Shown here: one piece after another, positions 43,013 to 54,473 of the stretch | Layout: every line of letters starts with the position of its first letter | How positions within the stretch are numbered: the first letter of the stretch is position 1 | Source of the DNA: Athripsodes cinereus | Taxonomy: Eukaryota > Arthropoda > Insecta > Trichoptera > Leptoceridae | Direction: 5' to 3' | DNA: 64,000 bases | Assembly: GCA_947579605.1 (NCBI GenBank) | Contig: OX388325.1 | Span: 6,691,572 to 6,755,571, forward strand | Program-made: the position numbers and the translations under genes | Notes under the pieces: generated by a model | Databases searched by the model: none | Told to the model about the DNA's origin: nothing | The model's input: the letters and a program-made list of their open reading frames with translations, nothing else

Positions 43013-43448
43013 ATGATTTCCAACAAGAACACGGAAAAAATATATTTAAAAAGGCTTCATGCCGTTGATATAAACAAATAAATATAGTACCTATTATTCA
43101 GGGTAGAAAATCTTAGTGTCTGTAAAAATTGGAAATAGCTTTCAAATGTGTTAGCATTGGATATATTTTCTTAAAGTTTATTATTTAGGTTTTGTTTAAA
43201 TTACAGTAGGTATAATGTAATTTGTAAAAGAATAGTTTGTAGAAAAAGTTTTCAAATTTGTATGCATTTGATTTGTTTTATATTTAATATGTCCCTACTC
43301 TCCTAATACCAGTAAACTTTTTACTGTTTGGAGAGTGAGAAAAAAAATTGTTACTTATTAAATATATTAAGGTTATGAATTACTTATTGTTATAGTTTGT
43401 CTTATGTACTTAAATAAATAAAATAAAAATAAAAAACCATAGGAATTT
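43013..43448. other. AT-rich intergenic sequence
   Basis: Nothing is recognised. Confidence 0.4.
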
Positions 43449-43655
43449 TTATACTAATAGTTGACGTAACAGAAGACTATAGCGACCATTAACCTCCTTC
43501 TTGAAGGTATAAAAAGAAGTACAAGGGCGATTTTTTTGTGGAAGCTGGTTCCACAACCTAGCACCATGAATTGATAAAGAAGTACCTAGTTTATGTTTAA
43601 CAATACCTTTTTCCCAAATCGTTATTGTTTTTTTAACGAATTTAGAAATTCGTTT
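43449..43655 (-). pseudogene. Non-LTR post-RT C-terminal fragment (minus)
   Basis: The minus frame ends KLGTSLSIHGARLWNQLPQK, then STFKKEV-like sequence (TSFYTFKKEVNGRYS) and a stop. The GARLWNQLP motif is the C-terminal signature of CR1/Jockey-type proteins. The upstream part of the longer ORF is unrelated sequence. Confidence 0.6.
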
Positions 43656-43786
43656 CGTCTCATCGTTATTCACAGCTGTATATATTATATAAAGGTAGCT
43701 ATGCGTGCATCTGTAGTATGTTATACACCAATGCATTAAGACAAAAAAGCCGAAAAAATATTTAATGTCATCATTCAATCCTATAT

Positions 43787-44000
43787 TTGGGCCACATCCT
43801 GCGAGGCGATAAATATCGGCTTCTGCGGCGGATAATAGAGGGCAAGATTGAGAGAAGTTGTGGAGTGGGAAGGAGGCAGATGTCGTGGCTGGGTAATATA
43901 CGGCAATGGACCGGAATAATACAGATGGGAGAGCTGGTCCGCACAGCGCGAGACAGAGAAACATTCTCCAGAGTGACTTCCGACGTCGGAGGGACCTAAT
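43787..44000 (+). pseudogene. RTE-like C-terminal fragment, fourth family
   Basis: The frame reads MGHILRGDKYRLLRRIIEGK then CGVGRRQMSWLGNIRQW, a recognisable RTE-type terminal region (GHxxR, RRxxSWLxNxRxW). It ends with SRVTSDVGGT and a stop. Confidence 0.65.
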
Positions 44001-44061
44001 ACGGCACTGATAGAAGAAAAAGTTTCAATCCTAGAAATAATATTCTTATTTGGCCAAAATA

Positions 44062-44545
44062 ATTTAATGTATGCAAGTGAGACGTGGACATGGTTAAAGA
44101 AGGATGAAAGTGGCATAAATGCAGTTGAAATGAGATCACTGAGAAGGATGTGTGGTAAAAGTCTGAGAGATCGTGTGCGTAACAGTGAGATACGAAAGGA
44201 ATGTGGAATGAAAGTTGATGTAATAACAAGGATGAATGTAAATAAGTTAAGATGGTTTGGGCACGTGGAAAGAATGAATGAGGACAGAATGACTAAGAAG
44301 ATATATTTGTCTGAGAGGAATGGTGCTCGGAGACGTGGACGTCCGAGGATTAAATGGCAAGATCATTTAAATCAAATCCTACAGGACGGTCACGTGTTGA
44401 GCACGTTGAACAGGAGAGCATGCATGAGGAATTGTATGACAGTGACGGAAGCGAAAGATGTGTGCAAGGATAGAAGGAAGTGGCGCTCGATCCTTTCTGC
44501 CTACCCCGCGAGGGAAGCGGCGTGATGGTATGTATGTATGTAATT
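44062..44545 (+). mobile_element. RTE-like retrotransposon 3' copy with (GTAT)n tail
   Basis: A 152-codon intact frame starts at YASETWTWLKKDESGINAVE, continues through KLRWFGHVERMNEDRMTKKI and GRPRIKWQDHLNQIL, and ends SAYPAREAA. The 3' end GCGGCGTGATGGTAT runs into (GTAT)n at 44528-44541. The upstream RT is missing. Confidence 0.8.
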
Positions 44546-44767
44546 TAATTAACCAATAATTCTCTGTAATACCTTCATATTGTGTCAATTTACAACTCAT
44601 ACAATTTTTCTTCCGGGTTTTCAATAAACCAAATACACCCATGAGTGTTTTGAGTTGAGTGTTTTGGGATCCAGTGTAGTCAAACTCAAAATATGTTTTT
44701 ATTTTCAACTAAGTATTCAAAAATATTCTTTATGTTACGTTCTAAAAAACTGTATTTCTCGACATTC

Positions 44768-44905
44768 GGCCATCCTCGAGAATTTGATCCACCAGGTAGT
44801 AGTTCTTGTTCGTCCACGTTTCTCAACATCCCTTTTTTCAGATAAACATGCATTCTTCATCAACCTTTCATCATCCATTTGCTCCACATTTCCAACATCT
44901 TAACT
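44768..44905 (-). pseudogene. RTE-like fragment (minus), diverged
   Basis: The complement reads roughly LRCWKCGANG.., with CCATCCTCGAGAATTTGATC and CATTTGCTCCACATTTCCAA in plus sense matching known family blocks. It is frame-broken. Confidence 0.55.
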
Positions 44906-45049
44906 TGGATGATAGTAATTATTATCTCTTGTAATATGGTAGTTGAATTCCATATTCAAATTAAAAACAAACGTTCTTCTACTGTATTATGTTTATATTG
45001 AGAGAGAATTTCCTTGACAATATCCTTGTAAAACGAAATACGTACCTAT

Positions 45050-45420
45050 CTCTCAATAAAAAACTTAATTTTTTTAATTTCTTAGTTATCATCTCAATTT
45101 GAGGTTGTTTTGACTTGTATCTTCTTCTTCTTTATCCTCGCCTTTATCCCATTTACTTGGGGTCGGCTCTCCTAGTTCTTCGGTCTTTTTTCCGGTCCCC
45201 TGCATTCTCCGAACGCAACTCTACCTCCTTCAGATCCCTGGCAATTGTGGACATCCAGACTCTCTCAATAAAAAACAATATAGCAGAAATTTTTTAATTT
45301 CTTTATTATCATCTCAATTTGAAGTTGTTTTGACTTATCTCTCTCTCTCTCAATAAAAACAAAATAGTATAAAATTAAAATATCTTTATTATCATCTCAA
45401 TTTGAGATTGTTTTGACTTG
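45050..45420. repeat. Tandem repeat interrupted by a dispersed repeat
   Basis: The unit is roughly CTCAATAAAAAA ... ATTATCATCTCAATTTGA (G/A)GTTGTTTTGACTTG, about 75-90 bp. Units lie at about 45050-45118, 45262-45346 and 45347-45420. A separate dispersed repeat (CTTATCCCATTTACTTGGGG-like, with TCGGCTCTCCTAGTTCTTCG, 45119-45261) interrupts the array after the first unit. Confidence 0.7.
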
Positions 45421-46085
45421 AAACATTGTCGCGGAACGTAGTCCATTTACCATAAGACAATAACAAATCGAAATTCATGAAACGGTATGGTTAGTAATCG
45501 TGGGAATGTTGCAATATACAACATTGGAAAATGGAGAATATATAAAAAGATAACTCATTGTATGCAGAATCCAAATAGTTTAAACGAATTAATAATTACA
45601 ATTCAAGTGAACACTAACGTTGTTTTACACTTACTAGCACTCGAACCCTTACTTTACAGGGAAAATCGATTCCAAAACCAAACTAAAAATAAAGGTTCCG
45701 ACGACCCGGACTACCTATGACAAAAGCGACATTAGAGTACTGGTAATGTCGTGAGAAGAGATGACTCACACACATTAAGAGTTGCACCCTCTCTCACCAA
45801 TGAATGTTGCAGGAATGTCAATTCCTTGTCATCCATACTCTTCATGCAAATTCTTCTCAAGGAAGGGCTCAAGGTTCGCCTGAAGGGCTATCCCTGACAA
45901 AATCCTACCCAAAATTAAATACAACCGTTAATGTCTAAAATAAAAGAACTTAAAATTAACTTACAGTTACGTATTTACTACGTACTAGTTGTTTGCCTAA
46001 ATTAATTCGAAATATCTTATATAAGAGATGACTCAATCGGCAGTGCAGAGACCTACTGAATATAGCTCTGTGTATGTAATTATGC
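45421..46085. other. No gene recognised
   Basis: Short ORFs only, with no known repeat. Confidence 0.4.
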
Positions 46086-46365
46086 ATGTTGGATGATTTA
46101 TTCGGCAACGTTTAGTGGAGCATCTATTTCAAGGGCGCGGAAAATTGTGTTGGAAGAGCGATGTCTTCAACTTGCTCCTGAACGTTGTTATCAATTAATT
46201 GGTTTTTACGAAGGTCCTCGGGGAATCGGTTCCAGATGACGGGTCCTGCGACGCCAAAAGCCCTATCATAGAAGCAGGACTTGTTTACTCTGTTGATTTC
46301 ATCCAGCATGTGCTTCTGTGCTTCCGAGAGAAGCGATGAAGGGAACTGGAGCTCTTAAACCAGAG
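46086..46365 (-). pseudogene. CR1-like non-LTR 3' end (minus)
   Basis: The minus frame reads MLDEINRVNKSCFYDRAFGV then AGPVIWNRFPEDLRKNQ, nearly the C terminus of the large copy at 49025-50689. The 3' UTR ends in CCGAATAAATCATCCAAC (minus sense). A hAT-like CAGAGGTT with preceding TCTTAAAC abuts its 5' side at 46355. Confidence 0.72.
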
Positions 46366-47249
46366 GTTTACTAACTACTTTTAACGCAGTCTTCATCGAG
46401 AAAACAATATCTAGTGTCTAAGGTCCAAAATTTCAATGTACCCTATGGATGATAAGTTCTCCTCGATTAGTAGGTAATATCGTTTATATCCATAGAAAAA
46501 ATTATATAAACTAGAAACTCTAGCGAAATATTGGTAATGAGTCCAATAGAATCGTGAGACCAAAATAATTTCATATCAATCAGTCAAACCGATCTAAGTT
46601 CTTACGACACATGAAGGTAATTCATTGTTTTTTTTTTATTGCTAGGGTCCTTATATATAGGATGTGCAATACTTAAGTATAAGTGCGAGGAAGACCATTA
46701 ACATCTCAATATTATAAAGTCAAAAAGCAAACTTTTATTACATTGTTGTTAAGTTTGGCATCTGCTTTATGAGCAAATTAGTTATGCGTTACTGATCTGT
46801 GATTTAAGTCGAAAATTTCAACCTTTCACAACACTATTTTACACCAAAATGTAAGGGGTAGATTGAGTGACACTTGAAATGTCAAATAAGCGATTTTGAT
46901 AATACGCCATCTAGCCAACCAAATTAATAATACAGTATTATGACTACCAAATTAATAATATTATTATGTTCTGAGATTGTCATAAATATGGACGAACTGT
47001 TATATTTGTTTGATTTTCTACTGTGATATCAAAAATTTCACTTTACATTGTGTCGCGATAGAGTAATAAAATAAATAAATAATTAATTGAATAAATTTGC
47101 ACTTGATAAATCTTTAATTAAAATGTAAAATAACAATAATGAAATATACAGTAGGTATACTTAATGGAAAATGATTAAGATAAAATGTAATGCCAAAACT
47201 GTATTTTGGAGAATTTGACATCGGTATAAACACTGTTGTAATATACTAT
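46366..47249. other. 0.9 kb without recognised gene
   Basis: AT-rich; no domain, RNA gene or family repeat is recognised. Confidence 0.4.
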
Positions 47250-47400
47250 ACCATACCATTACGGTATATCCCACAAGTGGGGTAGCCAGCAGATAAGCTG
47301 CATGTAATAAATATGCCTCTCTGTGTCAACAAAAATGGGTGGGCAAATCAGGATGGGTGGCAAACCTCGTCGATGAATTTAAGATATTTTTTTTTAAGAT
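47250..47400 (-). repeat. RTE-tail short repeat, minus copy
   Basis: A (ATACT)n-like tail, CCATTACGGTATATCCCACA, AGTGGGGTAGCCAGCAG and CAGGATGGGTGGCAAACCTC. A short deletion removes part of the centre. Confidence 0.65.
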
Positions 47401-47504
47401 TTTTCAAGTTTTTGAGTATCATATAAAAGGCATATAGAGGTATACGTAAAATATCACGAACAAGACATTTAGAATCTTCAACTCTTAATAAAATAAAACA
47501 TACA

Positions 47505-47905
47505 TACATACCATCACGCCGCTTCCCTCGCGGGGTAAGCAGAAAGGATCGAGCGCTTCTTCCTTCTATCCTTGCATACATCTTTCGCTTCCATCACTGT
47601 CATACATATCCTCATGCATGCTCTCTTGTTCAATGTGCTCAACACGTGACCGTCCCGTAGGATTTGATATAAATGATCTTGCTATTCGATCCTCGGACGT
47701 CTGCGTTTCCGAGCACCATTCCTTTCAGCCAAATATAATATCTTCTTGGTCATTCTGTCCTCAATCATTCTTTCCACATGCCCAAACCATCGAAACTTAT
47801 TTACATTCATCCTTGTTATTGCACCAACTTTCATTCCACATTCCTCTCGTATATCACTGTTACGCACACGATCTCTCAGACTTTTACCACACATCATTCT
47901 CAAAT
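47505..47905 (-). pseudogene. RTE-like retrotransposon 3' copy (minus)
   Basis: The minus frame (47682-47948) includes RMMCGKSLRDRVRNSDIREE, KFRWFGHVERMIEDRMTKKI and ARKRRRPRIE. The remainder down to the CCATCACGCCGCTTCCC end at 47511 is in another frame. The tail is (CATA)n. A scrap of the RTE-tail repeat follows at 47911-47955. Confidence 0.75.
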
Positions 47906-47955
47906 AAAATATGACACTTGAAAACTTGCAGAAAAAAGTGGAAGACATAAATTTT

Positions 47956-48257
47956 TATTATTTGCCAGAGTTCCACGAATCGTTTTCTTATATACGATAA
48001 ATAAATAAGTAAAGTAGGCAAATTAATTACATATAGAACGTGGTCTAATCGCGATACTAATAATAATAAATAATTATACTATGATAGATATCAACGCTCT
48101 GAAACGAAACCTCATGATTATGCAAAAATATAATTGAAACATATTTCTTGCCCGGGATTCCATATTATTTTCACAGTAAATTATCGAGATCAAAATTATC
48201 TTTATAATTCAAATATTAAGGTTTTTATAACTCTCTCTCTCTCTCCCTGGGCAATTA
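47956..48257. other. AT-rich; (CT)n at 48231-48246
   Basis: No gene recognised. The (CT)n tract lies at the 3' side of the minus-strand element that follows and may be its tail. Confidence 0.4.
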
Positions 48258-48905
48258 TTAATCCCACATGATGGTGGGGTCTGCCATTTTTGTCTTTCGC
48301 CGCCACTCGGCTCTATTCTGTGCGTCCTCCGGGGAAGCTCCGCAGTCTCTCATGTCTTGCTTCACAACCTCGCGCCACCTCCGCTTGGGTCTTCCTCGGG
48401 ATCTACTACCAGGGGCAACCAATGACTGTGCCCTGTTACCTATGTATTCGGGAGGTCTTCTACTCACATGCCCGTACCACCGTAATCTGCTTTCCTGAAT
48501 TTTGTCGGATACGTCACGTACACCTAGACTTCCACGTATGTACGTATTACGGATTCTGTCTAGCCTGGTGACGCCGCACATCCATCTCAACATTTTCATT
48601 TCAGCTGTTTGGACAGCACGGACATGTCTCAAAGAGGTATTCCAGGTTTCTGATCCGTAAGTAAGTACAGGCCGGATAACGCTTTTGTATATAAGACCCT
48701 TTAGCTTGACAGGCATTCTATTATCGCATGTAACTCCCGTGACTTCCCGCCACTTCATCCAGGCTGCAGCAATTCGGTGCTGAATATTGGTGTCCAGATC
48801 TCCAGTTGTATGAATCATGGTACCCAAGTATTTGTACTCTTGGCATTTTTCTATTTGTTGGCCATTGATGTTGATCGGCGCCGTGTCTGTTCCAGAGTCG
48901 TTTTA
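48258..48905 (-). mobile_element. RTE-like retrotransposon 3' copy, fifth family
   Basis: A minus 189-codon intact frame has VKLKGLIYKSVIRPVLTYGS, EMKMLRWMCGVTRLDRIRN, LRWYGHVSRRPPEYIGNR and RSRGRPKRRWREVVKQDM. This is the RT thumb and C-terminal region. Upstream homology continues in another frame to about 48905 (a frameshift near 48825). It is notably GC-richer than neighbours, so perhaps young. Confidence 0.78.
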
Positions 48906-49024
48906 TAACTATTTCACTTATTTGTAGTGGTTCGCCTGTAGATGGCAAGGGCTTGCCGAAATTGATAGCCAGTCAATAGATACCTAATATTTAGCATAAA
49001 TACTTTATATTTTATGTATTATTA

Positions 49025-50689
49025 TTATTATATTGGATGATTTATTCGGCGCCGTTTAATGGAGTATCCATCTCAAGGGCGCGGGAAACTATGTTGGAAG
49101 AGCGAAGTCTTCAGCTTGCTCCTGAACGTTGTAATCGGCTGGTTTTTACGGAGGTCCTCGGGGAGTCGGTTCCAAATGACGGGTCCTGCGACGCCGAAAG
49201 CCCTATCATAGAAGCAGGACTTGTTTGCTCTGTTGTTTTCGTCCAGCATGTTGGTGGATGTCTTAGCTGAGCGTAGAGGTCTACTTGCAGGTGTTTTGAG
49301 AACACAGAGTTCAGAAAGTGACTGAGGTGCCATTTTGTTCAAAGCTTTGTAGACTATAAGGCACAGTTTGTATTGAACCCTTTCACCTGCTCTTAACCAG
49401 TGTAACTTTTCCAGCAAAGGTGTGATGTGGCAACCCTTATCTTCGCGGAAAATAAGCCTTGCAGCGCTATTGAATGCCATTTGTAGACGATTCAGTTGAA
49501 TTTGCGGCAGTCCTACATATAGTATATTGCAGTAGTCAAGTCTAGAGACTACAAAAGCAGAGATAAATGTTTTTATGCTATCAGGAGTGAGGTTTTTCGA
49601 CACGGAGCGTATTTCGCGGATGTGGTAAAATGCAGAGCTCACCGTCTTTGAGATTTGGGATTCCATAGACAGTGCGCTATCGATTCGTGCCCCAAGTATC
49701 GAGACTTTACTGGACGGTAGAATATCCGTGTCGGCTATCGAGATGGGATCTATATCCAAGAGATGTTGTCGGCCAGGTGATGCGACCCATAAGAATTCCG
49801 TTTTAGCTGGATTTAGCTTCAGACGTCTCTTTGCCATTAGATTAGATAAGTTTGTTATACATTCTACGGTCCGGGCCTTGAGATAATTTTTCTGATCAGG
49901 TTTGCAAAAACCGATCAAAATTCTGTCATCCGCGTAAGCATAGCTACGAAAGTCTGTTTTTTCTAGCATACTGTCGATATATCCGATGTAGAGGGTGAAC
50001 AGAATTGGACCCAGGACAGAACCCTGAGGTACTCCCTGAGTAACTGTTGATTCACAAGTTCTGCTTTGACTCGCTTTTAGTGACCAGTTTCTTGCGGTCA
50101 GGTAGGAGCGAAGCCAACTCAGTGCACTTCCACAAAGACCATACTCAACTTCCAGACAGGTCAGGAGTATGCTGTGGTCAACGGTGTCAAACGCCGCACT
50201 CATGTCGAGAATTGTTACAAGAGCTATGTCTCCGTGAGCCACGCCCCCTATCAGGTCCGAGACAAGACTCGTGAGGGCAGTTTCAGTAGAGTGATGCTTC
50301 CTGTAGGCGAATTGATGTTTCTGATGTAGACCGTTGTTCTCAAGATAGGTTGTTAGTTGAGATGCGACCACGCGTTCGAGTACTTTTGACAGGAAAGGTA
50401 AGTTGGAGATAGGTCTGTAGTTACAGGGATCGTTGTTGTCTAATGTGCTCTTTTTTAGTACTGGAGTGACTTGAGATAGCTTCCATAAGCATGGTACTAT
50501 TCCTTGTGATAGGGAGAGATAAAAAATGCGAGCGATAATGGGATAAAGAGTGTTCAATGAATCCTTAAGCAGCCAGGTGGGAATGGGATCCAGCTCACAT
50601 TGTTTATTAGGGCAGTTGTTGATTGTCCTTCGTAGGTCCAATTCAGTCATGGTTATACATAATGTATAAGTGTTATACATAAGTTGCAA
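49025..50689 (-). mobile_element. CR1-like retrotransposon with near-complete RT domain
   Basis: A minus 538-codon intact frame (50689-49073). The RT fingers show DPIPTWLLK (34-42) and YRPISNLPFLSKVLERV (91-107). Motif A is LDMSAAFD (161-168), followed by GVPQGSVLGP (219-228) and the catalytic YADD (252-255). The thumb and the terminal AFGVAGPVIWNRLPEDLRKN come after. The 3' UTR ends AACGGCGCCGAATAAATCAT then an (ATA)n tail at 49020-49033. Upstream it stops inside the RTE-like copy at 50685, so the endonuclease is missing by 5' truncation. It is the best preserved retrotransposon in the window. Confidence 0.88.
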
Positions 50690-50975
50690 TGGTTTGGATA
50701 TGTGTAGGGAATGGACGATGAAAGGGTGACGAAGAGGGTGTATTTCTCTGAAAGAGGTGATGTGAGAAAGCGCGGACGTCTAAGAACTACGTGGCTTGAG
50801 CACGTGGATTAAATTCTCGAGGATGATCGCGTTTTGAGTACAAAAAATCAGCGTACATGTATGAAACACTGGATGAATGTGGAGGAAGATAAAGAAGTAC
50901 CTATATGTAATGATACATCAACATGGTGTTCCGTTTTATCTGCCTACCCCACCTGGGACACGGCGTGAGGGTATA
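50685..50975 (+). pseudogene. RTE-like 3' fragment (plus)
   Basis: AAGTTGCAATGGTTTGGATA, GTGAGAAAGCGCGGACGTCT, AACTACGTGGCTTGAGCACG and TCTGCCTACCCCACCTGGGA match the family. The 3' end GGCGTGAGGGTATAG and (TATA) tail are retained. Stops are present (for example after HVD). It abuts the truncated 5' side of the CR1-like element. Confidence 0.72.
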
Positions 50976-51294
50976 GTATATACCTAGTCGTTGCATATTC
51001 AAAAAGGGACATGTGAATTCATAAATGTTTTGACATTTCTAGAATAAACCGCTTATAATGATATCATAACCATTTTATAAAGTGATTCTTAGTATCAAAT
51101 ATTAAAATTAATACATACTTAAAGAATAATAGGTATCACATGCCAACAAAACGTCCAAACTACAATTTTAATGCCTTAATGAACAGTTTTAATAGAGTAC
51201 CTATGCCTAAATAAAAATGTGCGCAAATGTCTCTTTTTGAATATGCAACGACGATATATATAGTATAGCTATAAAAAATGTTTTTCTAACAGTT
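50976..51294. other. AT-rich intergenic sequence
   Basis: Nothing is recognised. Confidence 0.4.
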
Positions 51295-51595
51295 CACAAA
51301 TATCTGTCATTCACAGGACACTCGAAAAATTACAAAAAGCTGGAGATGCAGAGATAATAAATATAATACCAAAACCTAATACAAAACATCCCACAAGTGG
51401 GGTAGCCAGAATATCTGCTACATATAATAAACATGCAAGCCTTCCTACCCGCACCAGCAAAAAATCAAAACGTTTAAAACGAGTGGTAATTAAACCTTAT
51501 TGCTAAAGTTAAGATGTAAATTGTCTTTTTTTTTCGAACACTCGCCTTTTAGGCAAAAAACACTCGAAAAGTTACGGAAAAGAGTTGGATAAATT
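51295..51595 (-). repeat. Two RTE-tail short repeats, minus
   Basis: A scrap (51295-51345: CAGGACACTCGAAAAATTAC) precedes a fuller but diverged copy (51375-51595: ACATCCCACAAGTGGGGTAG, then TTTTTTCGAACACTCGCCTT and CTCGAAAAGTTACGGAAAAG). Confidence 0.62.
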
Positions 51596-51720
51596 AAACC
51601 TTATAGAATTCAATAGTGGATCAACGAGAATATAACCTTTCGTGAGATAACTGTACAATGTACATAGATTGCTGACCAAGAATTCATATACATACATAAT
51701 AATAATAATATAATATAATA

Positions 51721-52220
51721 CAGTCGATTCCGCTTATTTGGGACAAATCTCAAAGAACAGAAATCAAATCAAGAAACCTATAGTAAATTTATGTTTAATT
51801 GGGACAACATTCCGCTTAGTTGGGACAGTAAATTTAAGATAAAAGCACATAATATGTTACACATATTCTCAAGAAAAAATATGTACAAAGAATTCTCATT
51901 TTTGCATTGAATTAAATTGTATGTACCTGCCCATTTATTATTTAAATTAGGAATTTATTTATTTTTTCTTAAAAGTTTATATTACATATTTGTAATTTAT
52001 ATGTATTTTACAGTTTTCAAGAGTTTATAAAATAGAATAATTTATTGAAAAAAAAAATATGCGTTGTTATTTTATGTGTGTATTTACTGGTTAATGGCCT
52101 TAGTTGCCAAAACCAAATAAATTAATTAAAAAAAATGTGAACTTCGCTTAATTGGGACAGCCGCTTAATTGGGACAAAATGCCCAAGTCTCGATGTGTCC
52201 CAATTAAGCGGAATCGACTG
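51721..52220. mobile_element. Pogo-like non-autonomous element (500 bp)
   Basis: CAGTCGATTCCGCTTA at the left and TTAAGCGGAATCGACTG at the right are perfect or near-perfect inverted ends, flanked by TA (51719-51720, 52221-52222). The motif CGCTTAATTGGGACA recurs near both ends (51800-51830; 52145-52185). The terminus resembles Drosophila pogo (CAGT...CGCTTA), from memory. There is no transposase. Confidence 0.85.
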
Positions 52221-52222
52221 TA

Positions 52223-53907
52223 TCTAATAGCAAATATTTCGATGCTGTAGGTATATAACATATTAAATAGTTTTAACAAAAATATTTAATAAAATGCACA
52301 AAAACATACCATTGTCGAATCTGCTGTGTAAATTATAATCCATATAAATGATCCATACAATAAAAATCACTTAAAACAATATATATTATTTTATTTGTAA
52401 GACAATGTTGTAAAACTAAAAACTTTCACACAGAATGGATGTAATATTATTATTAGTATACCTACACGTCTTGCACAAACACAAAAGTTTCTAGATATAG
52501 AATAAATTGACAATGAAATAGCTGTGTAAATATTTTAATAATAATTTATCTAATATTGTGTATTTGTTTAATAAACAATTTTATCAGCTAATGTATATTT
52601 TATTTATTTATTTCATACACCACGTAAACCGGGGAATTTATTGTGTTAAAATAACATTGCTATAGCTACGCCGACGCCGCGTCGTACGAGTAAACTAAAA
52701 AACGCACAGGTAAACCAAGCAAAACACCTTTAATAGGTAATTTAAATAAGTGGGTACCTACTTCCATTCAACCTGTCATTTTTTATAACATTATAGAACG
52801 GTTAATAACATTTTTCGACACTAGCAACACCGCGGGCAATAACAATATAAAATGGCCGGATTCAAATTTTCAAAATTCGAATGATTTTAATATTTAGCTA
52901 TCTTTGGTTTTAGTTTTTGACAATGTTTCTTTGACTATTTTGTAATGTTTTTTGTTGTTGTTTTATTCCGCGTCCGACGCGCACCCACGTAATGGCGGTA
53001 TAAAGAATACTAACGTAGTACATAATATTATAATTGTCTCATACCTAGATGACTATCGTGAAAAACAAGTTGTACATTTTAGTGATGGAAAATATATTAT
53101 GATATGGATAGTCGTCTACTCAAAAACGTCTCTACAAATTCAGCCGTAGGTACCTACTCATAAAAACTATTTATTTTGTTCTATATGGTACGTTACAGTT
53201 GAAAGACATATAAAATATAAATACGTAAGCGATAAAAACATTCCAACAGTCTTACATCCGAACAGTGTACATTTCAGCAATAACATAGGTACAATTTAGA
53301 TATTCAAATCTGTCAAACTGCTAACTAGACATGTTTTAAGATAACGCTTGCTTAATTATTTATCACTAATCACTTGGAGAATCACAAAATATGTAATTCG
53401 TTGTTATTCGCAGTTTAATCAAAAACCTTAATCTACTCATTTTTTTTTTTACTGAAAATTCCAAATTTTCATCAATATGAAAATTGGTCCATAATGTTTT
53501 TTTTTTAATATTCGAATAGTCTCTGTTGTTTTCAAGTTATTTTAATAAACGTATAAACAATCAAAATACCTAAAGAATAATTTTATCCTATAGCATTAAA
53601 TGGGAATAACGCTAATCCCTCTGTATTAGGTGTTCAATTTAGAATAGTAATTATTCCGTGTTAGTGATAGGTAGGATTAACTTAAATGTGCAGATCATCC
53701 TACATGTGCCATATAAAATAAAATATTGAAGATTACATAAATTCTAAAGAAATATTTTTTGAGATTTTTCATTTAGTCATGATTAACTTTGGACACCTCA
53801 AGTTAGACAGACATCTGAAAATGCATGTTCTTTTAAAACACGGCTGGTAGATACAATCCTTATAGAGAAGTACCTATTGCAAAACTTAATTATCTTACAA
53901 ATTTCAG
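52223..53907. other. Mostly AT-rich, with a small CpG-bearing region
   Basis: Around 52660-52720 and 52825-52990 there is locally CpG-rich, non-repeat-like sequence (ACGCCGACGCCGCGTCGTAC; TTCCGCGTCCGACGCGCACC). It is followed by a frame at 52952-53149 without an ATG. This could be the promoter or first exon of the gene ending at 53908-54117, but no splice chain could be built. Confidence 0.35.
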
Positions 53908-54117
53908 TTCAAGTTTGACAGATATGAACTGGTGTACCTGCATAGTCGAAATATTATGCAATTTGCTAATCCTACTAAAAAGCTTACTAGAAAAACAACA
54001 AGAACACTGCCCATCACTACACCCAATATGAAACACGTTGGCGCGATTCCCAATCAACAAATTTCATTGATAACAACTCGAGCCCTGAATCAAAAAGTTA
54101 ATATCAAACATATGTGA
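53908..54117 (+). CDS. Candidate 3'-terminal exon, unknown gene
   Basis: An acceptor (TTATCTTACAAATTTCAG, AG at 53906-53907) is followed by 69 open codons and TGA. The peptide is FKFDRYELVYLHSRNIMQFA, then NPTKKLTRKTTRTLPITTP and ends RALNQKVNIKHM. It is basic, with many K, R and T residues, and its codon use does not follow the AT drift of the flanks. It resembles none of the retroelement families. Upstream exons were not identified, though a CpG-bearing region lies about 1 kb upstream. A clear AATAAA signal just downstream is absent. It is an unrecognised protein and may be a false exon. Confidence 0.4.
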   Translation, partial: FKFDRYELVYLHSRNIMQFANPTKKLTRKTTRTLPITTPNMKHVGAIPNQQISLITTRALNQKVNIKHM

Positions 54118-54471
54118 TGAAAAAACATTTATATTCTTTATCAAAAACTTGTTATAATGCAGTTTATATTTATATAGAAAATTGCTGATGATTCCTTACA
54201 GAGAAGTTTAAATGTCTGATATTTACTTGTAAAGTATATAGATACTGTATAATGTCTATCATGATTGTTCTATACCCACCTTTATGAAGTTTTTTCTCAT
54301 GCATCTATTAGGTAGTTGGTTTCATGTCTGCGAGTGCATTCTCTAATCAAGATGTAGTTAGCTATCTAAACAAGGTCCAGGGTTCAAGGAAATTAAAGGG
54401 TACTTAAATACTTACTTATTACTAAATGTCTCTGTAGTTTTACTAACACCTGACTCTTTTTATTATTACAG
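54118..54471. other. Noncoding stretch
   Basis: Nothing is recognised. It would be the 3' UTR if the preceding exon is real. Confidence 0.35.
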
Positions 54472-54473
54472 TA

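Noticed and set aside
43449..43964. A 171-codon minus frame that could be read as a gene
   Set aside because: Only the last about 65 codons have a recognisable origin (non-LTR C terminus). The first part is the antisense of an RTE-like fragment on the plus strand.
46355..46500. Another Charlie-like hAT element starting CAGAGGTT after TCTTAAAC
   Set aside because: I could not find a right end or second TCTTAAAC within the next 500 bases, so it is at most a remnant or coincidence.
52952..53149. A frame with REKQVVHFSDGK that briefly recalls FAM177-type proteins
   Set aside because: There is no ATG, no splice donor after the motif, and the downstream sequence does not continue the family. The similarity is too short.
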